Source: Segetibacter sp. | GTDB taxonomy: Bacteria > Bacteroidota > Bacteroidia > Chitinophagales > Chitinophagaceae | Length of the DNA stretch: 64,000 nucleotides | Assembly: GCA_028288485.1 (NCBI GenBank) | Contig: JAQBNO010000208.1 | Coordinates: 1-64,000 of the forward strand | Reading direction: 5' to 3' | In this document: positions 44,189 through 53,656 of the stretch, in pieces | Layout of the letters: each line of letters starts with the position of its first letter | Position numbering within the stretch: the first letter of the stretch is position 1 | Program-made: the position numbers and the translations under genes | The notes under the pieces: generated by a model | Databases searched by the model: none | Told to the model about the DNA's origin: nothing | Seen by the model: only the letters and a program-made list of their open reading frames with translations

Positions 44189-44950
44189 ATGAGAAAACAA
44201 ATTGCTGCTGCAAACTGGAAAATGAACTTGTCTTTGCAGGAAGGGGAAACACTTTTAGAAACGATCATAAAACAAGACGGTAATCTTAGTGATAATCGTA
44301 AGGTTGTTTTTGCTGTTCCCGCTCCATACCTGGTTATGGCTGTAGGTAAAATTGCAAGTGAACCGCACATTCATGTGGCAGCGCAAAATGTTTATTCAAA
44401 AAAATCAGGAGCGTACACTGGTGAAACTTCGGTGGCCATGCTGGCAAGCATCGGGGTCGATCACGCAATCATAGGTCACAGCGAAAGAAGAGAGTATTTT
44501 AATGAAAGTAATCAACTACTAGCCGAAAAAGTAAAGATTTGCCTCGAAGAAAACATTACACCTATTTTTTGTTGTGGTGAAGCTCTGCCTGTTCGTGAAG
44601 CTAACGGTCAAAATGATTTTGTAACCAGGCAATTGGAAGAAAGCTTGTTCAATTTACCTGCTGAACAAATTGTAAAAGTGGTAATTGCCTATGAACCAAT
44701 TTGGGCTATCGGTACCGGAAAAACCGCCAGCAGCGACCAGGCGCAGGAGATGCACGCGCATATTCGCAGCCAGTTTGCTGCAAAATATGGAGACGAGGTT
44801 GCTAATAGTATTTCTATATTATACGGTGGAAGTGTAAAGGCTTCAAACGCTAAAGATATTTTTGGAAAACCAGATGTCGACGGCGGACTGGTTGGCGGTT
44901 CTTCGTTGATAGCCGATGAATTTATCGCTATAATTAAAGCTTTAAAATAA
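44189..44950 (+). CDS. tpiA: triosephosphate isomerase
   Basis: A 253-residue glycolytic TIM-barrel enzyme interconverting dihydroxyacetone phosphate and glyceraldehyde-3-phosphate. All active-site motifs are present: AANWKMN (Lys), IIGHSERRE (His), IAYEPIWAIGTGKTAS (Glu and flexible loop) and LYGGSVK with VGGSSL at the phosphate site. Length is canonical. It is followed by an intrinsic terminator. Confidence 0.98.
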   Translation: MRKQIAAANWKMNLSLQEGETLLETIIKQDGNLSDNRKVVFAVPAPYLVMAVGKIASEPHIHVAAQNVYSKKSGAYTGETSVAMLASIGVDHAIIGHSERREYFNESNQLLAEKVKICLEENITPIFCCGEALPVREANGQNDFVTRQLEESLFNLPAEQIVKVVIAYEPIWAIGTGKTASSDQAQEMHAHIRSQFAAKYGDEVANSISILYGGSVKASNAKDIFGKPDVDGGLVGGSSLIADEFIAIIKALK

Positions 44951-44973
44951 AGGCTGTATAGTCTTTTCTATTT

Positions 44974-45006
44974 GCAGCATTCGTAAGAGTGCTGCTTTGT
45001 TTTTTG
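44974..45006 (+). terminator. intrinsic terminator of tpiA
   Basis: GCAGCATTC, GTAA loop, GAGTGCTGC, then TTTGTTTTTTG. It merges directly into element copy 15. Confidence 0.8.
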
Positions 45007-45078
45007 TTGCCGGCAGTCGCACTCCTCAGCATCATTGTTGTGTCACTCCCTTGTACCGTAAACCGTTGAGCAGCTTAC
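44996..45078 (+). repeat. dispersed intergenic element, copy 15
   Basis: TTTGTTTTTTGTTGCCGGC, a spacer, CAGCATCATTGTTG, TGTCACTCCC, TTGTACCG, AAACCGTT. Its T-run is the T-tract of the tpiA terminator. Confidence 0.75.
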
Positions 45079-45120
45079 CCGTATGCTTATATCATCTGTA
45101 ATGTTGTCAAATACTTAGCA

Positions 45121-45582
45121 ATGTTCTCAAAACAGGAAGCTTCACAACTTCGCAAGGAATTCTGGACTGCTTTTGGCGGCTATATGAAGCCTGTTCCGTC
45201 GGTGGAAGGCGAAAAGATTAACTGGTTAAATTATAAGACCGGGGAAAAGGACGTTGCTTTTAAAATGGACGCGAATAATAACTCCGCTTCCATAGCAATA
45301 GAAATTACGCAGGCTGATGAAGATATACAGGAATTATACTTTGAGCAGTTTCTTCAATTAAAAACCATGCTCAAAGAGGCAGTAGAAGAAGATTGGACCT
45401 GGAAGCTACACGACACCGATGAAAATGGAAAAGTGGTTAGCAGGATCTATACCGAAATACAGGGGATCAGTGTTTTTAATAAAGCAGATTGGCCCGTAAT
45501 CATTTCTTTTTTCAAGCCCCGGATAATAGCACTTGATGCATTTTGGAGTTCTGCCAAGTATGGGTTCGAGTCCTTACGCTGA
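45121..45582 (+). CDS. DUF4268-domain protein
   Basis: A 153-residue protein matching the DUF4268 pattern: EFWTAFGGYMKPVPSVEGEKINWLNYKTG at the N-terminus and a compact alpha/beta body with YFEQFLQLKTMLKEAVEEDWTW. Relatives occur alone or fused to nuclease-type modules, and the function is unknown. There is no signal peptide. A minus-strand hypothetical gene converges on it. Confidence 0.8.
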   Translation: MFSKQEASQLRKEFWTAFGGYMKPVPSVEGEKINWLNYKTGEKDVAFKMDANNNSASIAIEITQADEDIQELYFEQFLQLKTMLKEAVEEDWTWKLHDTDENGKVVSRIYTEIQGISVFNKADWPVIISFFKPRIIALDAFWSSAKYGFESLR

Positions 45583-45617
45583 TTTTTTCATTGTCCGGCG
45601 ATTTCTTTCATAAAAAA

Positions 45618-45641
45618 GCTGTCCCGCAGCATGAGACAGCT
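45618..45641 (-). terminator. intrinsic terminator between convergent genes
   Basis: AGCTGTC...GACAGCT stem, followed on the minus strand by TTTTTTATG. It serves the small minus-strand gene and possibly the DUF4268 gene. Confidence 0.75.
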
Positions 45642-45661
45642 CTGTAAAATAAGTTTTTTGT

Positions 45662-45937
45662 TTAACCGTTGGTTCTCAATTCTTCTTCAATCAGGTCGTT
45701 AAAAATGCTTTCATTTTTCCAGATCCAATCAGGTAATTGATCGTCTGCTACTATTGTCCAGGTGTTATCTTTTTTTTGCATCTTGAACATCTTGCGATTA
45801 CCGCGGTCATCGCTAACGTCTACAGAAAACATTCCTTCCTTTGACCCGCTTATTTTCCTAAAATTAAACTCTCTCAATTGCCCGTCTGCCTTCACCAGTT
45901 TAGTGAACTGTATGTTTTTTATAAATTCTATCTTCAT
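45662..45937 (-). CDS. hypothetical protein, 91 residues
   Basis: I recognise no family. It is a small soluble protein beginning MKIEFIKNIQFTKLVKADGQLREFNFRKI, with alternating beta-like segments (GMFSVDVSDDRGNRKMFKMQK) and a C-terminal Trp-containing helix (LPDWIWKNESIFNDLIEEEL). A perfect -7 box about 41 nt upstream and a terminator about 20 nt downstream support a real single-gene unit. Confidence 0.75.
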   Translation of the reverse strand: MKIEFIKNIQFTKLVKADGQLREFNFRKISGSKEGMFSVDVSDDRGNRKMFKMQKKDNTWTIVADDQLPDWIWKNESIFNDLIEEELRTNG

Positions 45938-45977
45938 AATTATTAAAGTAATGCCCCGTTATCTAAAAGTTGGTGCG

Positions 45978-45985
45978 CAAAAATA
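45978..45985 (-). promoter_or_regulatory. -7 element of the 91-residue protein gene
   Basis: TATTTTTG (minus strand) matches TAnnTTTG. A TTTG lies 14 bases further upstream, closer than usual. Confidence 0.45.
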
Positions 45986-46403
45986 CTGATTAATGGGAGC
46001 AAAAAGTTGCTTCTGAATATTTGATTAGATTTTTTAAGTTAGTTTTTGCTAGTAATGAGACCCGTAATAGTTTCTTTTTTACCAATTTTTCCGACTAATT
46101 GGAGAAAGGCACCCTGTAATTCAATGGGTTTAAAGAACCTTTTATCGAAATTATAACGGATGTGGTACAAGCAAAATGTTTGAGAACCGCTTGTTTTTTT
46201 AAAAATAATCGTAATAATTCTTTTGCACCTGTTTACCAGAAGCAAAACTTTGTCTCGCTCTTGATGGCGGTTAAAATAAAAAAGCCGGTGCATTTTTGTT
46301 GTTTACCCCAATCCAATTAGAATCGGCTTGAATAATTATGAAGGAGACTTTTTACTTGCATAAACCATTCACTTTAACACGCAAACTTATTAACTGCCCT
46401 GTT
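45986..46403. other. 418-bp intergenic region
   Basis: AT-rich. An 84-codon minus-strand frame (46039-46293) has no recognisable features and I do not call it. No element copy was found. Confidence 0.4.
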
Positions 46404-48980
46404 CTACTTTATTAGGGTCACTGTTCCTTTTTGAAAGTAAGGCTTGTCGTTGTAATCAATTGCTTTTACCATCCATACGTATACGGTTGTTGCCTGTGGT
46501 ACCCCGTTAATAGTTCCGTCCCAGCCTTTGCCATTAGTACTTGTAGTGTAAACCAACTGCCCCCACCTATTAAAGATCCGGAAGAACTCGATTTGTTTAA
46601 TACCAACCGCAATCGGCCGCAGCAGATCATTTCTGCCATCCGAATTCGGGGAAAATGCAGTAGGCACAAACACCGTAGGACCGGTATTGAAAATTTTAAC
46701 GGTAATGAAGGCAGAATCTATACAACCCACTTCGTTGTAAACCTGCACCCGGTAGCGTACGGCATTATTAATTTCATTAAATAAAGCTACCGGGTTTGCA
46801 ATTTTTGTCGACGACAAACCGAAGTCAGGTGTCCAGAGATAATCGGATCCCCCCGAGGCTGTTAATTGCAACGGCTGGTTCACAATCACCGACGTATCTC
46901 TTCCTGCAAAAGCCACTATATCTGGTAAAACGGTTACCGTTACCGAGTCTATCCCCGGTTTGGGGCAACCTTTCGTATCGCCGGCAGAAAGAACATAGGT
47001 AGTTGTATTTGAAGGTGTAACTACTGGATTTAAAATGCGGGGATTATTTAAATCACCGGAAGGTGACCAATTTATTGAACTCCCGTCTGTTGCGCCGGAA
47101 AGGTGTGCAATACTATTAAAGCAAATAATCGTATCTCTTCCGGCGTAGGCAAAAGGATAAGGAACTGTTGATACATTAATTGATTTGGTATCGGTACAGC
47201 TGCCAATGTTAGCGGTAACCGTATAAGTGGTAAGTGGGTTGGTGGTTACAACAAAAGGATTGGGCCGGGTTGGATCGATTACCTGGTTAGCAGGAAGCCA
47301 CGAATAATTAAAACCGTCGGATTTAATTCTGAGTTGAATAGTATCGCCACGGCAAATCATAGTATCTGCCATCACTGTCAGCTCAACATGATCGGTAACA
47401 CGAACCAAAACCGAATCTGAGTTAAGGCAGCCGTTATCATCGAGCTTTACTACATAAGTTGTGTTAACCGAAGGGGAGACTGTGGGACTAGGACTGTTAG
47501 AATTTATGGGTGTCCAGGAAAGATTTCCGGTGGCTTGAACCCGCATGGTTACAGGATCACCAATACAAATGAGTGTATCCTTAAACGCGAGGTTTAAGGG
47601 CGGTTTATCGACAATGTTAAGCTCTTTTGTAACGGTATCTCTGCAACCCACCGTATTCGTTGCGATCAACTGTACATTTTTTACTCCCATGTCGGGAAAA
47701 GTAAATGTTGGGCTTTGCACTGTAGATCCAAAACTCCAGCTCCACGAATCAACCCGGCCATAAACGGTTGTGGTAAGATCTTTAAATACTGTCGGCTTTT
47801 TAAAGCAGATGCCGTTGAAACTATATGCGGGGGCAAAGCCTGGGTAAACGCGTACTAACGACTGCGTTGAATCGGTGCATGCCTCACCGCGATTGATTAC
47901 GAGTTTAATAAAATAAGTACCGGTATCGGGAAAAGTATAGTTGATTGTTTCTGTACTGGATCCATAAATCGGCCTACCGGCCCGGTCACTTAGTTCCCAG
48001 AAGTAAGTGCGAATTAATGGACTTGTTGAAAGGTTTTTGAGAAAAATTGTTTTTGTGGTTTTACATAACATGTAGTCGGGCTGTAATAGCGCAGCGGCTA
48101 TATTGCACGGAGCTACATTTATTTGCAAGTCTTTTCGTTGCCTGGCTATTACTATTCCATTACGCAATTCTTCCACGCAAACAGTTACTACATACACGCC
48201 TGCACCTGGGGCAGTACCTGTAATTAAGCCGGTTGCGGGATCAATGTGTACCTTGTCTCCCAGCGGACTACCACCGTTGTAATTATTGCCGTAAGGAACT
48301 GATTCAAAGGGCGGAGGCGGTGTTGCTGATACCATATTTCCACCACCCCCGCTGCGGTAAGCTTCACAAAACGAGTAGCGGAGATTATCACCATCGTTAT
48401 CAGAAGCAGCAAAGCTGTATGTAAAACGGTTATTGGCGCATACAGCAACAAGGTCGCTGCCTACGAAGCGGGCGCTGGAGTTGTCCGAAGCCTGTGCAAC
48501 CTGCCCAGTTCCGGGAATTTCAGCTGTATAGGTTGCGCCAATATTACTATAGCCGCCGAGAAGATTGTTGATGCCGGCAATCCGGTAATTTACCTGGCTC
48601 GCCAACACATAACCGGTGGAGGTAGAAGGAAGTGTGATTGTAAAGTTATAGTAGCCTACAACAAAACAAACTTCAGGGGGGTTACTGATACAAGGGTCGG
48701 GAGTGTTCATGCTGATAGTCTCAGAAGAAGAAAGCGCAACAGTGATATCCTTAAACCGCGCATTTGTTCCTTTATCGAAGATAGAAACAATAGTAGGGTC
48801 GTTAAAACGCCTGTTGCTATGACAACGCATAAACAACTTAAAAGTAACGTTGTAAGTTACACTACCACTTAAACCACTTGAATAGGTGTAGAAAATTTCG
48901 CCACCTGTTATATGATCTGCTTTTGCTTTCGAAAAAAAGCACAACAGAAGTATACAGAGCGAAAATATTTTCTTCATCAA
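46404..48980 (-). CDS. PKD-domain surface protein with T9SS type B (gliding-motility C-terminal) domain
   Basis: An 858-residue secreted protein. Signal peptide MMKKIFSLCILLLCFFSKAKA, then the DHITGGEIFYTYSSG N-terminal domain common in Bacteroidota gliding-associated proteins (about 22-290). Several PKD/Ig-like domains follow, with WSFGSTVQSPTFTFPDMG- and YTVTANIGSCTD-type sequences. The final ~90 residues, VPTAFSPNSDGRNDLLRP to VYVWMVKAIDYNDKPYFQKGTVTLIK, are the CHU_C type B sorting signal. It is encoded next to a second type B cargo gene. Adhesion or matrix function is inferred. Confidence 0.92.
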   Translation of the reverse strand: MMKKIFSLCILLLCFFSKAKADHITGGEIFYTYSSGLSGSVTYNVTFKLFMRCHSNRRFNDPTIVSIFDKGTNARFKDITVALSSSETISMNTPDPCISNPPEVCFVVGYYNFTITLPSTSTGYVLASQVNYRIAGINNLLGGYSNIGATYTAEIPGTGQVAQASDNSSARFVGSDLVAVCANNRFTYSFAASDNDGDNLRYSFCEAYRSGGGGNMVSATPPPPFESVPYGNNYNGGSPLGDKVHIDPATGLITGTAPGAGVYVVTVCVEELRNGIVIARQRKDLQINVAPCNIAAALLQPDYMLCKTTKTIFLKNLSTSPLIRTYFWELSDRAGRPIYGSSTETINYTFPDTGTYFIKLVINRGEACTDSTQSLVRVYPGFAPAYSFNGICFKKPTVFKDLTTTVYGRVDSWSWSFGSTVQSPTFTFPDMGVKNVQLIATNTVGCRDTVTKELNIVDKPPLNLAFKDTLICIGDPVTMRVQATGNLSWTPINSNSPSPTVSPSVNTTYVVKLDDNGCLNSDSVLVRVTDHVELTVMADTMICRGDTIQLRIKSDGFNYSWLPANQVIDPTRPNPFVVTTNPLTTYTVTANIGSCTDTKSINVSTVPYPFAYAGRDTIICFNSIAHLSGATDGSSINWSPSGDLNNPRILNPVVTPSNTTTYVLSAGDTKGCPKPGIDSVTVTVLPDIVAFAGRDTSVIVNQPLQLTASGGSDYLWTPDFGLSSTKIANPVALFNEINNAVRYRVQVYNEVGCIDSAFITVKIFNTGPTVFVPTAFSPNSDGRNDLLRPIAVGIKQIEFFRIFNRWGQLVYTTSTNGKGWDGTINGVPQATTVYVWMVKAIDYNDKPYFQKGTVTLIK

Positions 48981-49429
48981 TCGTTTCAGAATTAGTTAGC
49001 AAAAAAATCTTAGATCCGGAGTTTTACAGGATTATGAATGTAAGATTTATTTTGTAACAATCCATTATGATTCTTACTGTTTGAGGAAATATGCAGTTTA
49101 AAAAGCAGGAAGGGTAGGCGTACCCGGCTTTTCGCTTATAATTTCAACCGGGAAGAGGAAATTGCATAATTGCAGGGGCTGAAATTTGCTCCTTTTTTTT
49201 ATGTGTTTGCCACCTTCTGTATAAAAACCGGGCATGGTTGTCCGAATAGATCCCACTTGTGATGTCACTCCCTGCACTGTAAAAGCACTACCCAACCTGC
49301 TTTTTTCATACGCTCATCTTGGTTGCATCAACCCTTTATCATAACTCACGCAAATAAAATCGTTGATCTACATTACACGGGGGTGGAAAATTGAGCAAGG
49401 TCTGTAAAGCGTGATAACTGTGGGGTAAT
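48981..49429. other. 449-bp intergenic region between type B cargo genes
   Basis: It holds element copy 16 in the orientation opposite to the flanking genes. No gene or clear promoter pair was seen. Confidence 0.45.
49216..49300 (+). repeat. dispersed intergenic element, copy 16
   Basis: TTCTGTATAAAAACCGGG, CATGGTTGTCCGA, an insertion, then GATGTCACTCCC and TGCACTGTAAAAGC. It shares the CATGGTTGTCCGA segment and inserted spacer with copy 13. Confidence 0.6.
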
Positions 49430-51430
49430 TTATCTTATTAGAACAGTAGTGCCTTTTGAAAAGTAAGGTTTACCGGTGTCACCGTGAATATATTGGAGGG
49501 TCCAGACATAAGTGCCCGTTTGCTGTCTTAGGTTGTTAAAAGTTCCGTCCCATTTTCTCCTGAAGTCTGTTGTTTGAAACATTAATTGTCCGAAACGATT
49601 ATAAACTTTAAAAATTAAGTTTTTCGCCTTCCAGGCATTTAACGGTGATAGGTAGTCGTTGAGACCATCCCCGTTTGGTGTAAAGCCTGTAGGAACGTCG
49701 ATAAAACAGTTGTACAGTACTTTTACCCTGTTATATGCAGTATCAAAACAATTACGGTCATTGCCCACTATTAACCTTACCCTGAAGTTTTTATCCTGGA
49801 CACCCACAGGGTAAATTTGTTCCTCCGGGTTTTTCAACAAGCTCGTGCTGCCGTTTCCAAAGTCCCAGTTCCAGGAAACAATTTTCCCGATGCTTGTATC
49901 TTTAAACACTGCCAGGTCGCGGGGACAAACTACATCAGGGAAAGTGAAATTTGCTTTCAACTCATTGTCAAGGTCAAAATTGCTGAAGGCGCTATCGGAG
50001 CATGAGCCGTTCGAAACCGCCAACTTTACTTGCTGTGGTCCAAAAGTTGGATAAACATAAACGGGATTTTGCCCTGTTGACATAGCTGTGTTGTCGAATT
50101 GCCACTTCCAGTCATTCACGCCATTTTTGCCGTTATGAGAAAAGGCAACGGTGTCGGCTTTACAGCCATAATAAATATCGAAGTCGAAATCAGCAGACAC
50201 TGTATCTTTTGTAGTAAAACGAACTGTTGAACCGGCTGGAGTTTCGAGCGAACATTCATTAACCAGCGTATTGCCATCAGTTCCTCTTTTTAAAGTTACG
50301 AGGTGTGAACCTGCTGCTGATATGGGGCCAGATAATGTTAATCTTATTACCGTACTTAATTTATCGCTGCAAACAGTAGTTGCTCGTGTAATTCTTGTGG
50401 AAGAGGAACCGCTGAGCGAAAAGTCGCTGCCATCGGCGGCTACAGATGCACACAGTATTGGTTTATCAAAGATGATCTCTAACTCGGCGGGTGCACAACC
50501 AACGGGACTAATACTGTCGAAAGGCTCAGGATGTACAGGCGTAACTGTAAATGAAACATTATCGCCGGCAGGGATAGCTGCATCACAATTGTCAACCAAT
50601 GTGTTATTATCCTTTCCCTTTTTAGTGGTAATCGTGTAAGTGCCCGGGGCCAAAGGGCTCTTTAAGGTAAGGGTAAGCGCGTCCATATCGAAGCCGGTAC
50701 ATGCTACTCCTGAAGCTGCTTCGATTGTGGTTGTCGTTGTCGAAATCGTGAAGTCGCTACCGTCGGAAGCAAGGCTGTTGCACTTCATTTTTTTATTTAA
50801 TACTATACCTATCCGGCTTCCATCGCAGAAAGCTCTTGCACTTTCGAGTTTCGGTGGGGTTGTATCTGTAATGCTTGCAGTGCCTCCCGTAAATTCTAAC
50901 GAATAACCGCTTTGTGAATTTGTAAAATGGCTTACAAGCATGATGTAATGATGGCCTTGTCGAAGAACGGGCATCGAACTAAAGAGAGGCCTCCCTCTAC
51001 CTTCACATACTTCTAAAGATTGTCCCGCAGATGAAGCCCCGGTTCGACCTCCTTCTCCTGACCAGTTGTAGGAAACGATTAACGAACGATCAGAAAATAC
51101 GTCTGAAGGTGCACGGCCGGTAATGTCGAACAGTTGCCAGTCGTAGTCATCCCTTATATTATTTGGAGTTATGATAAAGCCGAGAGTGCCGGCAGTAAAA
51201 CAAGTGAATTTATACCAGTACGGGTTTTTGTCGTTAAACAACCCGCTATTCGCACAGTTGGTCGGCATAGAACGGTTACCACATATGGCGACGTTAGACT
51301 GGTTAAATATGGTAGAACCACAAACGGGGAATGCGGTCTCAGGATTTTGACCAGGAATTGTACATACCTGTGCGTGTAAAAAGATTGAAAAAAACAGGGA
51401 ACCCAACAAAAATAAAATCTTTATTCGCAT
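49430..51430 (-). CDS. secreted protein with Ig-like/PKD domains and T9SS type B sorting domain
   Basis: A 666-residue protein. The start at MRIKILFLLGSLFFSIFLHAQ (51430) gives a clean signal peptide; the frame runs 16 codons upstream. An N-terminal beta domain (about 22-190) is followed by two Big-like segments. These repeat the pattern PPKLESARAFCDGSRIGIVLNKKM...GSDFTIS and ELEIIFDKPILCASVAADGSDFSLS. Two PKD domains (WKWQFDNTAMSTGQNPVYVYP; WNWDFGNGSTSLLKNPEEQIYP) precede the type B C-terminal signal from VPTGFTPNGDGLNDYLSP to SKGTTVLIR. It is likely a surface or matrix component secreted by T9SS. Confidence 0.92.
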   Translation of the reverse strand: MRIKILFLLGSLFFSIFLHAQVCTIPGQNPETAFPVCGSTIFNQSNVAICGNRSMPTNCANSGLFNDKNPYWYKFTCFTAGTLGFIITPNNIRDDYDWQLFDITGRAPSDVFSDRSLIVSYNWSGEGGRTGASSAGQSLEVCEGRGRPLFSSMPVLRQGHHYIMLVSHFTNSQSGYSLEFTGGTASITDTTPPKLESARAFCDGSRIGIVLNKKMKCNSLASDGSDFTISTTTTTIEAASGVACTGFDMDALTLTLKSPLAPGTYTITTKKGKDNNTLVDNCDAAIPAGDNVSFTVTPVHPEPFDSISPVGCAPAELEIIFDKPILCASVAADGSDFSLSGSSSTRITRATTVCSDKLSTVIRLTLSGPISAAGSHLVTLKRGTDGNTLVNECSLETPAGSTVRFTTKDTVSADFDFDIYYGCKADTVAFSHNGKNGVNDWKWQFDNTAMSTGQNPVYVYPTFGPQQVKLAVSNGSCSDSAFSNFDLDNELKANFTFPDVVCPRDLAVFKDTSIGKIVSWNWDFGNGSTSLLKNPEEQIYPVGVQDKNFRVRLIVGNDRNCFDTAYNRVKVLYNCFIDVPTGFTPNGDGLNDYLSPLNAWKAKNLIFKVYNRFGQLMFQTTDFRRKWDGTFNNLRQQTGTYVWTLQYIHGDTGKPYFSKGTTVLIR

Positions 51431-51919
51431 AATGAAAAATAATAGAGCCTCTGAGCGACAATTCCGTTGCATGTACAATTGATCTTAATCGATTATAGAT
51501 GAAGGATTTAAGTGACCAAAGTGTTATACAACGGTTTCTTTATTACGTGTTATTATTCCTGGCCGGGAACCCTTGGCTGGTAAGAGTTCCGGCTAACTGA
51601 ATTTGCTGCATGAAAGTATACAGTACAAGGGAGTGACACAACAAAAGACGCCATTAACACTTCCGTTGGTGCCATAAATAATACCGACCCGGGGTTAGTG
51701 AAAATAGAATTGAAAAGGTGTTTCAGCTTTTTTACACCGTCAGATAAGTATTTAAAAAGTTTGAGATCGGTAAGGAGTAGAATGTGGGCAAGCTGCTTTC
51801 CGTTAATCCTGTTAAAAGAGGCATTTAAAATTGAAAATTGCAACTTGTATAGATAGAATGTACCCCTCTATTTCAGCCATGTAGCTTTACGGTAATTAAT
51901 AATAACCAAAACAAGCGGT
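51431..51919. other. divergent intergenic region before the glycosyltransferase
   Basis: It contains element copy 17. A 96-codon minus-strand frame here spans the element and is not credible. Confidence 0.5.
51604..51682 (-). repeat. dispersed intergenic element, copy 17
   Basis: On the minus strand it reads TTATTTATGGCACCAACGG, a spacer, TTTTGTTG, TGTCACTCCC, TTGTACTGTATAC. It combines the box of copy 4 with the arm of copy 15. Confidence 0.7.
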
Positions 51920-53293
51920 ATGGATATTTTCAAAACTTACACGAATGAGATAAAGAAAATTGGTTGCGGCAAAAGGATATTATTTGCAACAGTTCCTGCT
52001 GATGGCCATGTTAACCCTTTGACGGGACTGGCAGTTCATTTAAAAAGTATTGGATACGATGTGAGGTGGTATACTTCCAATTATTATGCTGATAAGATCG
52101 CCAAACTTAATATTCCTCATTATCCTTTGATTAAAGCGGTGGACGTTCGGGGAGATGAAATCGAAGTACTTTTTCCCGAACGAGAAAAGCATGAAAGCCA
52201 GGTAGCAAAACTCAACTTCGACATCATCAATGTATTCATAGAAAGGTCTACGGAATATTTTGAGGATTTACAGGAAATCTATAAAACCTTTCGCTTTGAC
52301 CTGTTGATTGCTGATTTTGCTTTTACCGCCATTCCTTTTGTGAGGGAGAAAATGAACATACCTGTAATTGCTGCCGGAATTGTGCCTTTAATGCAAACCT
52401 CTAAAGATCTTCCCCCTCCAGGTTTGGGAATGACCCCTGCATATTCTTTAATGGGACAAGTTCGGCAGGCAGCCCTGAGATTTTTGGCAGATAAAGTATT
52501 GTTTAAAAAATCGATAAGTGTTTTAAAAGAGCTTTGCGCCAAAAACGGACTTACTTATAATGGGGAAAATACTTTTGATTATCTCTTAAACAGATCGACA
52601 CTGGTGTTCCAGAGCGGAACGCCGGGCTTTGAATACTACCGAAGCGACCTGGGCGAAAACGTAAGATTTGTAGGCCCCCTTCTGCCTTCCGCTACTGTAA
52701 AACAACAAAAATTGTGGTTCGACGAAAGGCTAAACCAATATAATAAAGTAATTCTTGTAACCCAGGGAACCGTTGAAAAGGATGTAGAAAAGTTACTGGT
52801 ACCAACTTTAGAAGCGTTTAAAAATACTGATGTGTTGGTAGTGGTTACAACCGGTGGCTCATGTACAGCGGAATTAAGGAAGCGCTATCCGCACCCTAAT
52901 ATAATTGTTGAAGACTTTATACCTTTCGGCGATGTTATGCCGTATGCAGACGTTTATGTAACAAATGGCGGGTATGGAGGCGTATTATTAGCAATTGAGC
53001 ACCAGTTACCGTTAGTTGTTGGAGGGGTTCATGAAGGTAAAAACGAGATAAATGCGCGGGTAGGTTATTTTAAGTTAGGGGTTAACATGCAAACTGAAAC
53101 ACCACAAGTGCAGCAGGTAAAAAGAGCGGTAACCGAAGTTTTAAAAAACCCGGTTTATAAAATTAATGTTGTAAATCTTGCAGAAGAATTTAATGACTAC
53201 GACTCAAATAAAATCTGTGCTAAATATATAAGCGAGGTATTGCAATTGACTGGAAAAACTGTGGCAATAGTGGAAGAAGAACTTCTTTTTTAA
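51920..53293 (+). CDS. GT1-family glycosyltransferase (UDP-glucosyltransferase/MGT-like)
   Basis: A 457-residue GT-B glycosyltransferase. The acceptor-side N-terminus is KRILFATVPADGHVNPLTGLAVHLKSIGYDV. The C-terminal donor-binding region has VILVTQGTVEKDVEKLL and NIIVEDFIPFGDVMPYADVYVTNGGYGGVLLAIEHQLPLVV. The usual HCGxxS is replaced by TNGGYGG, a variant seen in this family. It resembles enzymes that glycosylate small lipophilic molecules such as macrolides or polyketide pigments; the acceptor is unknown. Monocistronic. Confidence 0.9.
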   Translation: MDIFKTYTNEIKKIGCGKRILFATVPADGHVNPLTGLAVHLKSIGYDVRWYTSNYYADKIAKLNIPHYPLIKAVDVRGDEIEVLFPEREKHESQVAKLNFDIINVFIERSTEYFEDLQEIYKTFRFDLLIADFAFTAIPFVREKMNIPVIAAGIVPLMQTSKDLPPPGLGMTPAYSLMGQVRQAALRFLADKVLFKKSISVLKELCAKNGLTYNGENTFDYLLNRSTLVFQSGTPGFEYYRSDLGENVRFVGPLLPSATVKQQKLWFDERLNQYNKVILVTQGTVEKDVEKLLVPTLEAFKNTDVLVVVTTGGSCTAELRKRYPHPNIIVEDFIPFGDVMPYADVYVTNGGYGGVLLAIEHQLPLVVGGVHEGKNEINARVGYFKLGVNMQTETPQVQQVKRAVTEVLKNPVYKINVVNLAEEFNDYDSNKICAKYISEVLQLTGKTVAIVEEELLF

Positions 53294-53323
53294 TCCAGGC
53301 CGCAGCTTCGCTCAAATGATAGG

Positions 53324-53365
53324 ATAGTGAAATAGACACCTTTTACAGGTAGTTTATTTCACTAT
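53324..53365 (+). terminator. perfect 11-bp stem-loop after the glycosyltransferase gene
   Basis: ATAGTGAAATA (53324-53334) pairs with TATTTCACTAT (53355-53365) over a 20-base loop. There is no strong T-tract, so termination is uncertain. Confidence 0.45.
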
Positions 53366-53473
53366 TCTCATTATAAACAGGTCAATAAAACGCGATGGTA
53401 GCTGCCGGTGATAGTTTACGTGTAACTATAACTTTTCAAATGTTGCAGGAAGCTCTGAAAACAACAGTTAAAA

Positions 53474-53656
53474 CTAGCTCGATTTATTCTCATTTGCCCT
53501 GTGACACACTACCTCAAGAGAAAAACTGAAGGCTAAAGCAAAAGCTGTTGCTTCCCAATAAGATTGTTTGGAAATAAGGGCAACAAACATCATAACAAGG
53601 CAAAACAAACCGACTACTACCGTTAAGGCATTCTTTTCTGATAGATACTTTTTCAT
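53474..53656 (-). CDS. small two-helix membrane protein
   Basis: A 60-residue frame beginning MKKYLSEKNALTVVVGLFCL. It contains two hydrophobic segments (about 10-28 and 33-50) separated by KQSYWEA, with a polar tail ending CHRANENKSS. The Lys-rich start and clear membrane pattern favour a genuine small membrane protein. No family is recognised. It stands alone between the glycosyltransferase gene and an element copy. Confidence 0.5.
   Translation of the reverse strand: MKKYLSEKNALTVVVGLFCLVMMFVALISKQSYWEATAFALAFSFSLEVVCHRANENKSS

Noticed and set aside
45555-45582. tRNA-like GGGTTCGAGTCC
   Set aside because: It lies at the end of the DUF4268 coding sequence with no acceptor or anticodon stems around it.
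46039-46293. 84-codon minus-strand frame
   Set aside because: Composition is unlike its neighbours, it has no family resemblance and no supporting signals.
51553-51843. 96-codon minus-strand frame
   Set aside because: It reads through element copy 17 and resembles no protein family.
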